DNA of 64,000 bases, from contig NZ_CP104285.1 of assembly GCF_025244905.1 (NCBI RefSeq), positions 3,348,001 to 3,412,000 of the forward strand, written 5' to 3'. Position numbers and translations under genes: made by a program. Below, in pieces: positions 1 to 11,820 of this stretch; within the stretch, counting starts at the first letter, position 1; every line of letters starts with the position of its first letter. Under the pieces are notes generated by a model that saw only the letters and a program-made list of their open reading frames with translations, was not told the origin of the DNA and searched no databases. This DNA comes from Enterobacter mori. GTDB lineage: Bacteria; Pseudomonadota; Gammaproteobacteria; Enterobacterales; Enterobacteriaceae.

Positions 1-1290
1 GAACAGGTTAGTTTTGTAGACGAATTCGGTGAGCTTATCGACGTAAGCGTCGAAATCCTGAATCGGTCGCGTCGCCACGCCGGAGTCCATCGCCGCTTTG
101 GCAACGGCTGGCGCAATTTTCACAATCAGGCGCGGATCAAACGGTTTTGGAATGATATAGTCCGGGCCAAAGCTCAAATCCTGATCGCCGTACGCAGACG
201 CGACCACTTCGCTCTGCTCAGCGTGCGCCAGCTCCGCGATGGCGTGAACGGCGGCAAGCTTCATCTCTTCGTTGATCGCAGTTGCACCCACATCCAGCGC
301 ACCGCGGAAGATGAACGGGAAGCAGAGCACGTTGTTCACCTGGTTCGGGTAGTCCGAACGACCTGTACAGATAATGGCATCTTCACGCACCGCTTTCGCC
401 AGCGGCGGCAGGATTTCCGGTTCCGGGTTCGCCAGGGCCAGGATCATTGGCGCACGCGCCATCTTCTTCACCATCTCCTGGGTCAGCACTTTCGGGCCGG
501 AACAGCCGAGGAAGATATCCGCGCCGTCAATAACGTCCTCAAGCGTGCGTTTGCCGTCGTCTTCTACCGCGTACGCCGCCTTGGTTTCCGCCATGTTCGG
601 CTCGCGGTCTTTATAAATAACGCCCTTCGAGTCGCAGACCACAATGTTGTGCTTCTGCATACCCAGCGCCACCAGCAGGTTCATACAGGCAATCGCCGCC
701 GCGCCCGCGCCGGAAACGACCATGCGCACGTCGGAGAGATTTTTCTCGACCACGCGCAGGCCGTTCAGAATGGCGGCGGTGCTGATAATCGCGGTCCCGT
801 GCTGGTCATCATGGAACACGGGAATGTTCATACGCTCGCGCAGCTTCTGCTCGATATAGAAACATTCCGGCGCTTTGATGTCTTCCAGGTTGATACCGCC
901 GAAGGTCGGCTCCAGCGCGGCCACCACGTTGATGAATTTATCGGGATCGAGTTCGTCCACCTCGATATCGAACACGTCGATACCGGCGAATTTCTTGAAC
1001 AGAACGCCCTTCCCTTCCATCACCGGCTTACCGGCCAGCGCGCCAATGTTGCCCAGCCCCAGCACCGCCGTGCCGTTAGAAATAACGGCGACAAGGTTAC
1101 CGCGCGCGGTGTATTTGTAGGCCGCCAGCGGATCTTTTTCGATCTCCAGACACGGCGCAGCTACGCCCGGTGAGTAGGCCAGCGCCAGATCGCGCTGTGT
1201 TGCCAGCGGCTTGGTTGGGGAGACCTGGATTTTACCGGGGACGGGGAACTCGTGAAAATCGAGGGCACTCTGTTTCAACTGCTCATCCAT
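1..1290 (-). CDS. maeB: NADP-dependent malic enzyme MaeB, N-terminal part (runs off the window)
   Basis: Oxidatively decarboxylates malate to pyruvate with NADP+, supplying NADPH and pyruvate in the cytoplasm. The window holds the first 430 codons, starting [20 protein letters not shown]; the reading frame is open to base 1. This covers the malic enzyme domain: the [10 protein letters not shown] segment with a Tyr at residue 39, and a [12 protein letters not shown] dinucleotide-binding loop. The K-12 protein is about 759 residues, so the C-terminal phosphotransacetylase-like domain lies outside. The start is the ATG at 1290, preceded by a GGAAAAATAAG ribosome site. It is divergent from talA. 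Identification is by recalled similarity to E. coli MaeB over the whole visible length. Confidence 0.95.
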   Translation of the reverse strand, partial: MDEQLKQSALDFHEFPVPGKIQVSPTKPLATQRDLALAYSPGVAAPCLEIEKDPLAAYKYTARGNLVAVISNGTAVLGLGNIGALAGKPVMEGKGVLFKKFAGIDVFDIEVDELDPDKFINVVAALEPTFGGINLEDIKAPECFYIEQKLRERMNIPVFHDDQHGTAIISTAAILNGLRVVEKNLSDVRMVVSGAGAAAIACMNLLVALGMQKHNIVVCDSKGVIYKDREPNMAETKAAYAVEDDGKRTLEDVIDGADIFLGCSGPKVLTQEMVKKMARAPMILALANPEPEILPPLAKAVREDAIICTGRSDYPNQVNNVLCFPFIFRGALDVGATAINEEMKLAAVHAIAELAHAEQSEVVASAYGDQDLSFGPDYIIPKPFDPRLIVKIAPAVAKAAMDSGVATRPIQDFDAYVDKLTEFVYKTNLF

Positions 1291-1579
1291 CTTATTTTTC
1301 CTTTCACGTATCGGTCAAAAGGGTGACGAAAGCGATCCTGATGCACACCCTGGTGTGCCGTCTAGTATCGCCTCAGGCCGTCTCCTAAACTTTGAAGGCT
1401 GCCAAACTCTCACCATCACACATTAAAAATTGTTATCAATTTATAACAGCCATGTTACCCGTCTCAAAAGCAATGCCTCCCCCGTCTGCTATGCTTTTTT
1501 GTTAAGTCCATCATGATTTTCTCAGAAGTGTGAACTAACGCACTCGATTAACTCTTTTATTTCCAAGGAGTAATGACTT
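1291..1579. promoter_or_regulatory. maeB-talA divergent intergenic region
   Basis: This 289-bp gap between two divergent genes must hold both promoters. talA has a strong AAGGAG ribosome site at about 1565. In E. coli the talA promoter depends on RpoS and CreB; I looked for the TTCAC-N6-TTCAC CreB repeat and did not find a convincing copy. No other element was recognised. Confidence 0.5.
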
Positions 1580-2530
1580 ATGAACCAGCTAGACGGCATC
1601 AAACAATTCACCACCGTGGTGGCAGACAGCGGCGATATCGAGTCGATTCGCCACTATCAGCCGGAAGATGCGACCACCAACCCTTCGCTGCTGCTCAAGG
1701 CGGCCGGACTTGCTCATTTTAATCATCTGATTGATGACGCCATTGCCTACGGTAAACTGCGCGGGAAAACGCAGGAGCAGCAGGTCGCCGAAGCCAGCGA
1801 CAAGCTGGCGGTTAATTTTGGTGCAGAAATTCTGAAAAGCATCCCGGGGCGCGTGTCGACCGAAGTGGACGCCCGCCTCTCTTTTGATAAAGAAAAAAGC
1901 GTTAACAAAGCCCGTCGCCTGGTGGAACTCTACCAGGAGCAGGGGATTGATAAGTCACGCATCCTGATCAAGCTGGCGTCCACCTGGGAAGGCATCCGCG
2001 CGGCCGAGGTTCTGGAAAAAGAGGGCATTCACTGCAACCTGACGCTGCTGTTTTCGTTTGCCCAGGCACGCGCCTGCGCCGAAGCGGGCGTGTTCCTCGT
2101 CTCGCCGTTTGTCGGGCGCATCTACGACTGGTATCAGGCGAAACAGCCGATGGATCCGTACGTGGTGGATGAGGATCCGGGCGTGAAATCGGTCCGTAAT
2201 ATCTACGACTACTACAAACAGCACCGCTACGAAACCATTGTGATGGGGGCCAGCTTCCGCCGTACCGAGCAGATCCTCGCCCTGGCAGGCTGCGACCGTC
2301 TGACCATCTCCCCGAACCTGCTTCAGGAGCTTCAGGACAAAGAAGAGACAGTGATCCGCAAGCTGGTGCCGACCTCCACCGTTTTACCAAAACCGAAAGC
2401 CATGACCGAAGCGGAGTTCCGCTGGGAGCACAACCAGGACGCGATGGCTGTCGATAAACTGGCGGAAGGCATCCGCCTGTTCGCCGTCGACCAGCGCAAA
2501 CTCGAAGATCTTCTTGCCGCCAAACTTTAA
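1580..2530 (+). CDS. talA: Transaldolase A
   Basis: Transfers a dihydroxyacetone unit from sedoheptulose 7-phosphate to glyceraldehyde 3-phosphate in the non-oxidative pentose phosphate pathway. The protein has 316 residues, the family's usual length. The catalytic Lys that forms the Schiff base is K131 in [11 protein letters not shown], and the N-terminal VADSGD holds the conserved Asp (residue 16). The DATTNPSLL motif is also present. tktB follows after 19 bp, so the two form an operon encoding the paired enzymes of the pathway, as in E. coli, where talA-tktB is induced in stationary phase by RpoS. Confidence 0.97.
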   Translation: MNQLDGIKQFTTVVADSGDIESIRHYQPEDATTNPSLLLKAAGLAHFNHLIDDAIAYGKLRGKTQEQQVAEASDKLAVNFGAEILKSIPGRVSTEVDARLSFDKEKSVNKARRLVELYQEQGIDKSRILIKLASTWEGIRAAEVLEKEGIHCNLTLLFSFAQARACAEAGVFLVSPFVGRIYDWYQAKQPMDPYVVDEDPGVKSVRNIYDYYKQHRYETIVMGASFRRTEQILALAGCDRLTISPNLLQELQDKEETVIRKLVPTSTVLPKPKAMTEAEFRWEHNQDAMAVDKLAEGIRLFAVDQRKLEDLLAAKL

Positions 2531-2549
2531 CCTTGCCACGGAGTGAACT

Positions 2550-4538
2550 ATGTCCCGTAAAGAGCTCGCCAATGCCATTCGCGCCCTCAGCATGGATGCC
2601 GTGCAGAAAGCCAATTCCGGCCATCCGGGCGCACCGATGGGCATGGCCGATATTGCCGAAGTGTTATGGAACGACTTCCTGAAGCACAACCCGAATGACC
2701 CCACCTGGTACGATCGCGACCGTTTTATTCTTTCCAACGGTCACGCATCGATGCTGCTCTACAGCCTGCTGCATCTTTCCGGTTACGACCTGCCGCTTGA
2801 GGAGATAAAAAACTTCCGCCAGCTGCACTCCAAAACGCCGGGACACCCGGAGATCGGCTATACGCCAGGCGTGGAAACGACGACCGGGCCACTCGGTCAG
2901 GGGCTAGCCAATGCGGTCGGGCTGGCGATTGCCGAACGCACGCTGGCGGCGCAGTTTAACCAGCCGGACCACGAAATTGTCGACCACTACACCTACGTGT
3001 TTATGGGTGACGGTTGCCTGATGGAGGGGATCTCCCACGAGGTCTGCTCGCTGGCGGGTACGCTGGGGCTCGGCAAGCTGATTGGATTTTACGATCACAA
3101 CGGTATCTCCATCGACGGGGAGACCGAAGGCTGGTTTACCGACGACACGGCAAAACGCTTTGAAGCCTACCACTGGCACGTGGTGCATGAGATTGACGGT
3201 CACGATCCTGAAGCGGTGAAAAAAGCGATTCAGGAAGCGCAGAGCGTGAAGGACAAACCGTCGCTGATTATCTGCCGCACGGTCATCGGCTTCGGCTCGC
3301 CGAACAAGGCGGGCAAAGAGGAGGCGCACGGTGCGGCGCTGGGTGACGAAGAAGTGGCGCTGACCCGGCAGAAGCTGGGCTGGAAATACCCACCATTTGA
3401 GATCCCGAAAGAGATCTACAGGGCCTGGGATGCCCGTGAAAACGGTGAGAAAGCCCAGCACGCCTGGGACGAAAAATTTGCCGCCTACAAAAAAGCGCAT
3501 CCTGAACTGGCGGCAGAGTTTTCCCGCCGCATGAGCGGCGGTCTGCCGGAAGACTGGGACGATAAAATCCAGGCGCTGATTGAAAACCTGCAGTCCAACC
3601 CGGCGAAAATTGCCACCCGTAAGGCGTCGCAAAATACCCTGAACGCAATAGGTCCTGTTCTGCCCGAACTGCTGGGCGGCTCGGCGGATCTGGCACCAAG
3701 TAACCTGACCATCTGGTCGGGTTCCAAATCGCTCAAAGAGGACATCGCCGGAAACTACATCCACTACGGCGTGCGCGAGTTCGGGATGACCGCCATTGCC
3801 AACGGCATCGCCCATCACGGCGGCTTCGTGCCTTACACCGCCACCTTCCTGATGTTTGTCGAGTACGCCCGTAACGCGGCGCGCATGGCGGCCTTAATGA
3901 AGGCGCGGCAGATTATGGTCTACACCCATGACTCCATCGGGCTGGGGGAAGACGGGCCCACGCACCAGGCGGTTGAGCAGCTGGCAAGCCTGCGCCTGAC
4001 GCCGAACTTCAGCACCTGGCGTCCGTGCGACCAGGTCGAAGCAGCGGTGGGCTGGAAGCTGGCGGTGGAACGCCACAACGGCCCAACGGCATTAATTCTG
4101 TCACGCCAGAACCTGGCGCAGATTGAGCGTACCCCGGAGCAGGTGAAAAACATCGCCCGCGGCGGCTACATCCTGAAGGACAGCGGCGGCAAGCCGGACG
4201 TGATCCTGATTGCGACCGGTTCCGAGGTGGAAATCACGGTGAAAGCGGCGGAGAAACTGACTGCCGAAGGACACGCGGTGCGCGTGGTTTCCCTGCCTTC
4301 CACGGATATTTTTGATGCGCAGGATGAGGCGTATCGGGAATCGGTCCTGCCGTCCAGCGTCGCGGCGCGCGTGGCGGTAGAGGCCGGTATTGCAGACTAC
4401 TGGTACAAATATGTGGGTCTGAAAGGGGCAATTGTCGGGATGCATGGTTACGGTGAATCCGCCCCGGCCGACAAGCTGTTCCCGTACTTCGGCTTTACCG
4501 TTGAGAACGTGGTGGAGAAGGCGCTGAGCGTGCTGTAG
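2550..4538 (+). CDS. tktB: Transketolase 2
   Basis: Thiamine-diphosphate enzyme that moves two-carbon ketol units between pentose phosphate intermediates. It has 662 residues (about 667 in E. coli). The thiamine-binding [12 protein letters not shown] motif lies in the first third, followed by the pyrimidine-binding and C-terminal transketolase domains, ending in the [13 protein letters not shown] segment typical of the family. The ATG at 2550 has a GGAG site eight bases upstream. It is paired with talA. I call it tktB rather than tktA from its position beside talA and its resemblance to the K-12 second isozyme. The gene ends 12 bp before a REP array. Confidence 0.95.
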   Translation: MSRKELANAIRALSMDAVQKANSGHPGAPMGMADIAEVLWNDFLKHNPNDPTWYDRDRFILSNGHASMLLYSLLHLSGYDLPLEEIKNFRQLHSKTPGHPEIGYTPGVETTTGPLGQGLANAVGLAIAERTLAAQFNQPDHEIVDHYTYVFMGDGCLMEGISHEVCSLAGTLGLGKLIGFYDHNGISIDGETEGWFTDDTAKRFEAYHWHVVHEIDGHDPEAVKKAIQEAQSVKDKPSLIICRTVIGFGSPNKAGKEEAHGAALGDEEVALTRQKLGWKYPPFEIPKEIYRAWDARENGEKAQHAWDEKFAAYKKAHPELAAEFSRRMSGGLPEDWDDKIQALIENLQSNPAKIATRKASQNTLNAIGPVLPELLGGSADLAPSNLTIWSGSKSLKEDIAGNYIHYGVREFGMTAIANGIAHHGGFVPYTATFLMFVEYARNAARMAALMKARQIMVYTHDSIGLGEDGPTHQAVEQLASLRLTPNFSTWRPCDQVEAAVGWKLAVERHNGPTALILSRQNLAQIERTPEQVKNIARGGYILKDSGGKPDVILIATGSEVEITVKAAEKLTAEGHAVRVVSLPSTDIFDAQDEAYRESVLPSSVAARVAVEAGIADYWYKYVGLKGAIVGMHGYGESAPADKLFPYFGFTVENVVEKALSVL

Positions 4539-4550
4539 TGCGGTCTTCGT

Positions 4551-4766
4551 TGCCGGGTGGCGCTGTCGCTTACCCGGCCTACGGTTCGGTTTTTGTAGGC
4601 CGGGTAAGGCGTAGCCGCCACCCGGCACATTGCCACAGGCCGCAAGATTCGCAGGCCGGGTAAGGCTTAGCCGCCACCCGGCACATGGCCACAGGCCGCA
4701 AGATTCGTAGGCCGGGTAAGGCGCAGCCGCCACCCGGCACAATGCCACAGACCGCAAGATTTGTAG
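4551..4766. repeat. REP/BIME array, left part, interrupted by the IS element
   Basis: There are about four tandem units built on GCCGGGTAAGGCG..GCCGCCACCCGGC, joined by a spacer containing CCGCAAGATTYGTAG. The units are imperfect inverted repeats able to fold as hairpins. The array starts 12 bp after tktB and resumes at about 5886 beyond the IS element. The last unit stops at TTGTAG (4761-4766), where the insertion element begins. Confidence 0.9.
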
Positions 4767-4772
4767 ATACTG

Positions 4773-5885
<1,113 letters not shown>

Positions 5886-6040
5886 GCAAGATTCGTAGGC
5901 CGGGTAAGGCGCAGCCGCCACCTGGCACAATGCCACAGACCGCAAGATTTGTAGGCCGGGTAAGGCGCAGCCGCCACCCGGCACATTGCCACAGGCCGCA
6001 AGATTTGTAGGCCGGGTAAGGCGCAGCCGGCACCCGGCAA
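5886..6040. repeat. REP/BIME array, right part
   Basis: Continuation of the array seen at 4551-4766: about three units of GTAGGCCGGGTAAGGCGCAGCCG..CACCCGGC with CCGCAAGATTTGTAG spacers, ending 5 bp before the stop codon of ypfG. Units on the two sides of the element are the same type, so element and array were originally continuous. The array separates two converging genes, tktB and ypfG. Confidence 0.88.
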
Positions 6041-6044
6041 AAAA

Positions 6045-7088
6045 CTATCGCGTGATCCACAGCGTGGGCCAGGCATCTGGCCCGTTCCAGTTATCGCAGC
6101 TGGGCTCTTCCGCATAGCGGACCAGGCGGAAGCGCTGGCCGTCAAAACGCCAGCGCGTCTGGATCCCGCAATCCCCAATGCCCCGCCCTAACGCCAGCGT
6201 GGTCAGCTCACGCGTTTTCTCATCGAAGCTGGCATTCATCAGCTCCATCTCACTGCTGTCGCTTGAAGGGGTAAATGGCAGACGCAACCTGACGCTACGG
6301 GCAGAAAACGGCTTTTTGCGCGAAACTTGCCATGCCAAATCGACGGTGTTATACGCCCCTGCTTCACAGCTGACGATCAACAGCGCTTTGTCATCGGTTA
6401 ACGCGGTCACGCGGACTTCACGGCGGTTCGGATCAAGCGAGCATTGACTGTTATTCATCCGCCAGGTGCCATAATCCAGCAGGTCGTTCAGCTCTTCATG
6501 GGTCAGCGGCGTCGGTGTCGGGTTGACGACCGCCACCTCTTTTAATGCGGGTGCGGGCGGCACGCTCAGCGGCGGACTGTTCCCTTTTTTTATCCAGGCT
6601 GTTCTGCTGCCGACGCGTTTTTGCTGGGCGTCGATAAACAGCAGTGCCGCTTTCAGGCCATCCAGTGAAATAACCTGCTTACCACCATGCAACGTCAGGG
6701 CGTGCCCTTCCTGAATGTTTTTCAAAAAAGCGGTAATGGTGGCGGCATCGTCAGTCTTCAGATGCCAGGGCGTTAATTGCCAGTGCTGAGGCGAAAGCTT
6801 AAGCGGTACGTCATCCAGCAGCAGTCGCGGCGCGATATCTGGCTCTTTCACGGCGGGGGCAGAAAGCCCACCGAGATCGATCCGCAGCGTGGCGTCTGTT
6901 TTCGCGCCCGCGCTGCGGCTGAGCGTCATGACCAGACCACGATGTTCACCGGTATTGCGCGCAACACAAAAATTCTGGTTATTGCAGGTGACCTGCCAGT
7001 CAGAGAAGGACTGCTGGGCAGGAGCAGCCCACACCAGTGGCGCAGGTAGCACGCAAAACAGGAAGAGAATAAAAACGCAGTAGCGCAT
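6045..7088 (-). CDS. ypfG: YpfG, exported DUF1176 family protein
   Basis: Protein of unknown function, probably periplasmic. A signal peptide is clear: a short basic start (MRYC), a hydrophobic FILFLFCVLPAPLV core and an AWAAPA-type cleavage region near residues 20-24. The mature part matches the DUF1176 family; paired cysteines (CNNQNFC near the N-terminus, others near the C-terminus) suggest disulfides in an oxidising compartment. I chose the ATG at 7088, giving 347 residues; a GTG at 7097 would add three. It is in the usual place next to nudK, on the same strand but separated by about 110 bp. Confidence 0.85.
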   Translation of the reverse strand: MRYCVFILFLFCVLPAPLVWAAPAQQSFSDWQVTCNNQNFCVARNTGEHRGLVMTLSRSAGAKTDATLRIDLGGLSAPAVKEPDIAPRLLLDDVPLKLSPQHWQLTPWHLKTDDAATITAFLKNIQEGHALTLHGGKQVISLDGLKAALLFIDAQQKRVGSRTAWIKKGNSPPLSVPPAPALKEVAVVNPTPTPLTHEELNDLLDYGTWRMNNSQCSLDPNRREVRVTALTDDKALLIVSCEAGAYNTVDLAWQVSRKKPFSARSVRLRLPFTPSSDSSEMELMNASFDEKTRELTTLALGRGIGDCGIQTRWRFDGQRFRLVRYAEEPSCDNWNGPDAWPTLWITR

Positions 7089-7197
7089 GAATGGCACAAT
7101 CCCGGAAACGAAAACGTCAAACTGGGCAGTATCTTCGTGTCCGAACCGGGCTTGCTCAATCGGATTTATCGGATAGATTTATCTGAAATGTAATCTA

Positions 7198-7788
7198 TCA
7201 CCGTTCGAAAGAAGGACTCATCATCCCGGTCGTTTGTAAGTACTGCAGCAATATTACGGCCTTACCGTCCCTGATCTCTCCACTTCTCACCATTGCCAGC
7301 GCCTGAGAAAACGGCATTTCCAGCACCTCAATATCCTCGTCCTCAACGCCACCGCCCCGGTGAGTACGCTGCGCATCGTTGTATTCCGCAATGAAGAAGT
7401 GGACAATTTCCGTCACGCCGCCTGGCGACATGAACAGTTCGAACACCTTTGTCACCTCACCCACTTCGAAGCCCGTTTCTTCAACGGCCTCTTTGCGGAT
7501 ACAAACTTCAGGCTCATCATCATCAAGCAGGCCTGCGCAGGTTTCAATTAATCGTCCGTCAGGATTACCATTCACCCATGTCGCCACCCGGAACTGGCGA
7601 ATCAATACCACGCTCTGTTTTTCACGGTTGTAAAGCAAAATGGTTGCGCCATTGCCACGGTCGTAGACCTCGCGCTTGTGGCGGATCACTTCACCATTCT
7701 TACGCGTTAAATCATAGGTGATGTTACGCAGGACAAAGTAATTTTCGGACAGGATTTTGTCTTTAATAACGTCAATTTTGAGGGTCAT
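7198..7788 (-). CDS. nudK: GDP-mannose pyrophosphatase NudK
   Basis: Nudix hydrolase that cleaves GDP-mannose to GMP and mannose 1-phosphate. The Nudix box is visible in the middle of the protein ([20 protein letters not shown]), with the REAVEE-type core carrying the metal-binding glutamates (here KEAVEE). The ATG at 7788, with a GGAG site, gives 196 residues starting [13 protein letters not shown], in line with E. coli NudK (about 191). A longer frame starting at 7815 has no ribosome site. The gene lies between ypfG and aegA on the same strand, as in E. coli. Confidence 0.93.
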   Translation of the reverse strand: MTLKIDVIKDKILSENYFVLRNITYDLTRKNGEVIRHKREVYDRGNGATILLYNREKQSVVLIRQFRVATWVNGNPDGRLIETCAGLLDDDEPEVCIRKEAVEETGFEVGEVTKVFELFMSPGGVTEIVHFFIAEYNDAQRTHRGGGVEDEDIEVLEMPFSQALAMVRSGEIRDGKAVILLQYLQTTGMMSPSFER

Positions 7789-7855
7789 ACGGGCTCCACG
7801 ACATAATGAGTGCATTTATACTACGCCGTGGAGCTCGCTTTGTCGCCGGTCGGAT

Positions 7856-9832
7856 TTAGTGCGCCTGCGGCGCTGTTATCTCAAGCCAGTCGAGAATACC
7901 CTGCGCCGCATGGCGCCCCTCAGCCATTGCAGTAACCACTAAATCGGCACCGCGCACAGCGTCACCTCCGGCAAAAATTTGCGGGTTGCTGGTCTGGTAC
8001 CGATAGTGTCCTTCGACAGAGGCAATGATGCGCCCCCAGTCATCCGTTTCCACGCCCTGGGCCTGCAGCCAGGGCATTGCGTGCGGGTTAAAGCCAAACG
8101 CCATAATCACCGCATCGGCAGGCAGGACGAACTCACTGCCTGCAACCGGAACGGGACGCCGACGCCCCTGCGCATCCGGTTCACCCAGTTCGGTGCGAAG
8201 CATCCGGATACCGTTGACCTTCCCGTCAGGGGCAAGCATCAGCTCGACGGGCTGGACGTTAAATTCAAACGCCGCCCCCTCCTCTTTCGCGTTCTTCACC
8301 TCTTTTTTCGACCCCGGCATATTGGCCTCATCCCGGCGATAAGCACAGGTCACTTTGGTAGCACCCTGTCGCAGCGCGGTTCGTACGCAATCCATCGCCG
8401 TATCCCCTCCGCCGAGTACCACCACATTCAGCCCCTGCGTGTCGATATACGGCTCCGAGGCGGTCGACGCAAGCCCCATCACATAGCGGGTGTTCGCCGC
8501 CAGGAACGGCAGCGCGTCATAGACACCCGGCGCATCTTCATGAGGGATACCGGCCTTCATGGAGCGGTAGGTTCCTACGCCAATAAACAGGGCATCATAA
8601 TCACGCTGCAGCTGTGTCAGAGCGACATCGCGTCCCACTTCGCAGTTGAGTTCAAACCGGATCCCCATCGCGGTAAATATCTCTCTGCGCCGCGCGAGCA
8701 GGGATTTATCCAGCTTGAAGGCGGGAATGCCAAACGTCAGCAATCCGCCGATTTCCGGATGGCGGTCATAAACCGTCACGCTCACGCCGCTGCGCACCAG
8801 CACGTCGGCGCACGCCAGCCCTGCCGGGCCTGCGCCAATAATGGCCACCCGCTTGTCCACCGGGAGGACGTCGCTCATGTCCGGCGTCCAGCCCATCGCC
8901 AGCGCCTGGTCTGAGATGTAGCGCTCGATATTACCAATGGTCACGGAACCAGACTCATCGCGCAGCGTGCAGGCACCTTCGCATAAGCGGTCCTGCGGGC
9001 AAACGCGGCCAGTAATTTCCGGTAAACAGTTGGTTTGATGGGAGAGTTCTGCCGCCCCAGTGATATCCCCCGCGTTGACGCGCGCTATCCACTGCGGAAT
9101 ATGATTGTGCAGAGGGCAGGTCCACTCGCAGATGCTGTGCTCCCCGCAGGTCAGGCAGCGGGACGCCTCACGTTTGGCCTGTTCAGCCCGAAACGGCAGA
9201 TAGATTTCATTAAAATGACAGGCGCGTTCTTGCGCCGGCAGCTTGTCTGGCTCGCCCCGTGGAGGGGTATTGTGCATCTGCTGTCGTTTGGTTTGCGGCT
9301 GAACCTGCTGCACCGCCTCGCCGTGCCACGGCTGCGCTTCCAGTCGCGCGGTGCGCGTGCGCCGCGCTTTCGACAGGTTATCCAGCACGGCGGGTGTGGC
9401 AAGCGTGAGCACGTCAGCCGGACAGTTTTCAATACAGGCAGGCCCCTTAGGCCGCGACAGGCAGAGATCGCATTTGTGCGCCGACGCTTTCACGCTCGCG
9501 CTATTCAGCGGCGTAACGATGATTTCCATCGTGCCGAACGGGCAGGCTACCACGCAGGCTTTGCAACCAATGCATTTATGTTGATTCACCTGTACGCTGT
9601 CGCTGTGCTTGCTGATAGCCCCGTTCGGGCAGCTGTGCGCGCAGGGGGCATTTTCACAGTGGTGGCAGGTAACGGGACTGTTCTTCCCCTCTGATTTGAG
9701 GACCGTAATGCGTGGATGAAAATGGTGCTCACTCAGAACATGTTGCTCATCGTTGTGCGCCATCACACACGCGACCTCACAGGCACGACACCCTATGCAT
9801 TGCTGGCTGTTGGCCATAATAAAACGATTCAT
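7856..9832 (-). CDS. aegA: AegA, ferredoxin/GltD-like oxidoreductase
   Basis: Cytoplasmic iron-sulfur flavoprotein of the AegA family, reported in E. coli to be expressed anaerobically and linked to urate breakdown. The N-terminal third carries 4Fe-4S motifs (CIGCRACEVAC, CHHCENAPC, CIGCKACVVAC, CDLC). The rest resembles the small subunit of glutamate synthase (GltD): a CLTCGEHSIC cluster segment, a GAGPAGLACA FAD-binding loop and a GGGDTAMDC NADPH-binding loop. The start is the ATG at 9832 (MNRFIMANSQQC), giving 658 residues against 659 in E. coli. It is divergent from narQ. I found no good FNR site in the shared 151-bp gap. Confidence 0.92.
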   Translation of the reverse strand: MNRFIMANSQQCIGCRACEVACVMAHNDEQHVLSEHHFHPRITVLKSEGKNSPVTCHHCENAPCAHSCPNGAISKHSDSVQVNQHKCIGCKACVVACPFGTMEIIVTPLNSASVKASAHKCDLCLSRPKGPACIENCPADVLTLATPAVLDNLSKARRTRTARLEAQPWHGEAVQQVQPQTKRQQMHNTPPRGEPDKLPAQERACHFNEIYLPFRAEQAKREASRCLTCGEHSICEWTCPLHNHIPQWIARVNAGDITGAAELSHQTNCLPEITGRVCPQDRLCEGACTLRDESGSVTIGNIERYISDQALAMGWTPDMSDVLPVDKRVAIIGAGPAGLACADVLVRSGVSVTVYDRHPEIGGLLTFGIPAFKLDKSLLARRREIFTAMGIRFELNCEVGRDVALTQLQRDYDALFIGVGTYRSMKAGIPHEDAPGVYDALPFLAANTRYVMGLASTASEPYIDTQGLNVVVLGGGDTAMDCVRTALRQGATKVTCAYRRDEANMPGSKKEVKNAKEEGAAFEFNVQPVELMLAPDGKVNGIRMLRTELGEPDAQGRRRPVPVAGSEFVLPADAVIMAFGFNPHAMPWLQAQGVETDDWGRIIASVEGHYRYQTSNPQIFAGGDAVRGADLVVTAMAEGRHAAQGILDWLEITAPQAH

Positions 9833-9983
9833 AACGACACCTGTTTTTGGTTCAATAACCTTATTCTTTCTATATGTACTGTATTTAGCCACGGTGACGT
9901 GTTCAGGCAATGTTCAAATGCCCAGAAAGCCGAACTATCTCCAGTGAACCTGTGGCAGATCAATTTATTCAGGAAGCTGATTT
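9833..9983. promoter_or_regulatory. aegA-narQ divergent intergenic region
   Basis: This 151-bp A+T-rich spacer holds both promoters. An ATCAA half-site occurs at about 9960, but the partner half does not match TTGAT, so no FNR site is claimed. narQ has an AGGAAG ribosome site eight to nine bases before its GTG. Confidence 0.4.
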
Positions 9984-11678
9984 GTGACCGTTAAACGCCC
10001 TGTTTCCGGAAGCCTGGCTCGGGCTTTCTTTTCGATGATTGTGTTATCCGTTATGACCAGCGCCATCGCGCTGATGACCCTCGCCAGCAGCCAGCGAGAC
10101 GCGGAGGCGATTAACATTGCGGGTTCGCTGCGTATGCAGAGCTACCGCCTGGGCTACGAGATGCAGCGCGCCAGCCCGTTACTTATGGAACACCGTGAAG
10201 CCTGGCAGCAGACGCTGAGCGCCCCTGCGCTGCGGACGTTAAACCGCTGGTATGTGCCTGACGATGTTAAACAGCGCTACCACCAGCTGCATCTTGCCTG
10301 GCAGGAGATGAGCCAGCGCATCGCCAGCGGCGACACCGCATGGTATCAGGCCCACATTGAGGATTTTGTCGGCCGTATTGATGCCTTTGTGCTGGCGCTT
10401 CAGCACTACACCGAACATAAAATTCAGCGGGTGATCCTGATGTCGCTGGCAGGCGGACTGAGCATTCTGCTGCTTGCGCTGGCTACGCTGCGGCGGATCC
10501 GCCGTCAGGTGGTACTGCCGCTGAACAATCTGGTCGCGGCCAGTGAACGTATCGAACAGGGACAATTTGATACGCCCGCACCGGATACCGCCCTGCCCAA
10601 CGAGCTGGGCCAGCTTTCCCGCGCGTTTAACCATATGTCAGCGGAACTGCATTCGCTTTATCGCTCGCTGGAGCAATCCGTGGCGGAAAAGACGCAGCAC
10701 CTGAATGAGGCGCACCAGCAGCTCGAAATGTTGTTCAAATGTTCTCAGGCGCTGAATACCGGACAGATAGACAGCCATTGTTTCAGGCATATTTTGCAGA
10801 TCGTGCATGAATACACGCAGATAAATTATCTGGCGCTGCGGACCAGTGACGACTGGCAACTGTTCGAAGGAAGCGAAGTCGAAGGTGCGGAACTGCACAG
10901 TTTGCCTGTTCTGATGCAGGACACCCTGTATGGCGAACTGCGCTGGCAGAGCGAGACCGGGGGCGTGTCACTCCCGCTGATGAAGAGCGTGGCGACGATG
11001 CTGGGGCGCGGGCTTTACTTCAACCAGGCGCAAAAACACTATCAACAGCTGCTATTGATGGAAGAGCGCGCCACCATCGCCCGCGAGCTGCATGATTCGC
11101 TGGCGCAGGTGTTGTCCTATTTGCGCATTCAGCTTGCCTTGCTCAAACGCGCCGTACCGGAAGAGAATGCGCAGGCGCAGGCCATCATCACGGACTTCTC
11201 GCGCGAGCTTAACAACGCCTGGCACCAGCTGCGTGAACTGCTCACCACCTTCCGCCTGACGCTCAACCACGCAAACTTGCCCGCCGCGCTGCAGGAGTCT
11301 CTCGAGGGGTTGCAAACCCAGACGAAGGCGAAGCTGGTTCTCGATTGTCGACTCTCATCCCTGGCGCTGGATGCGCAAAAACAGGTGCATTTGCTGCAGA
11401 TTGTGCGTGAAGCGGTACTGAACGCCATCAAACATGCCGACGCGAGCGAGATCACCGTCAGTTGCATTACCGCTGCTGACGGTACGCACAGCGTGGCTGT
11501 ACGCGATAACGGTATTGGTATTGGCGAGGCGAATGAACCGCCGGGCCATTACGGGCTGAACATCATGCGCGAACGTGCGGAACGGCTTGGCGGAACGCTG
11601 CGCTTTTCTCAGCCGAAAAATGGCGGAACGGAGGTTATCGTCACCTTCCGCACGCCCACTGCGCTGGCGGGTAAATAA
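9984..11678 (+). CDS. narQ: Nitrate/nitrite sensor histidine kinase NarQ
   Basis: Membrane sensor kinase that phosphorylates NarL and NarP in response to nitrate and nitrite. It has 564 residues (566 in E. coli) and a GTG start. The N-terminal membrane helix is followed by the ligand-binding P-box (INIAGSLRMQSYRLGY). A periplasmic four-helix region, a second membrane helix (LMSLAGGLSILLLALATL) and a HAMP domain come next. The phosphorylated His is in ARELHDSLAQVLSYL (HisKA_3 type), and the ATPase domain carries DNGIGIG and GHYGLNIMRERAERLGG. All parts of a working sensor are visible. acrD follows after 142 bp. Confidence 0.95.
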   Translation: MTVKRPVSGSLARAFFSMIVLSVMTSAIALMTLASSQRDAEAINIAGSLRMQSYRLGYEMQRASPLLMEHREAWQQTLSAPALRTLNRWYVPDDVKQRYHQLHLAWQEMSQRIASGDTAWYQAHIEDFVGRIDAFVLALQHYTEHKIQRVILMSLAGGLSILLLALATLRRIRRQVVLPLNNLVAASERIEQGQFDTPAPDTALPNELGQLSRAFNHMSAELHSLYRSLEQSVAEKTQHLNEAHQQLEMLFKCSQALNTGQIDSHCFRHILQIVHEYTQINYLALRTSDDWQLFEGSEVEGAELHSLPVLMQDTLYGELRWQSETGGVSLPLMKSVATMLGRGLYFNQAQKHYQQLLLMEERATIARELHDSLAQVLSYLRIQLALLKRAVPEENAQAQAIITDFSRELNNAWHQLRELLTTFRLTLNHANLPAALQESLEGLQTQTKAKLVLDCRLSSLALDAQKQVHLLQIVREAVLNAIKHADASEITVSCITAADGTHSVAVRDNGIGIGEANEPPGHYGLNIMRERAERLGGTLRFSQPKNGGTEVIVTFRTPTALAGK

Positions 11679-11700
11679 CGGTAAAGGGGAAGGCGCAGGG

Positions 11701-11749
<49 letters not shown>

Positions 11750-11820
11750 CTGGGCCTAACCGCTAAAGTTATGCGGGCAATAAACAATAATGACGTGCAG
11801 CAAAACGAGGTCACACTTTC

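Noticed and set aside
223..1173. 316-codon open frame opposite maeB
   Set aside because: It lies entirely antisense to the conserved maeB coding sequence, has Arg/His/Gln-rich composition typical of a mirror frame in G+C-rich DNA, and lacks a ribosome site.
1291..1579. CreB (TTCAC-N6-TTCAC) site for talA
   Set aside because: No copy with acceptable spacing was found.
9833..9983. FNR site between aegA and narQ
   Set aside because: Only an ATCAA half-site is present; the partner half matches poorly.
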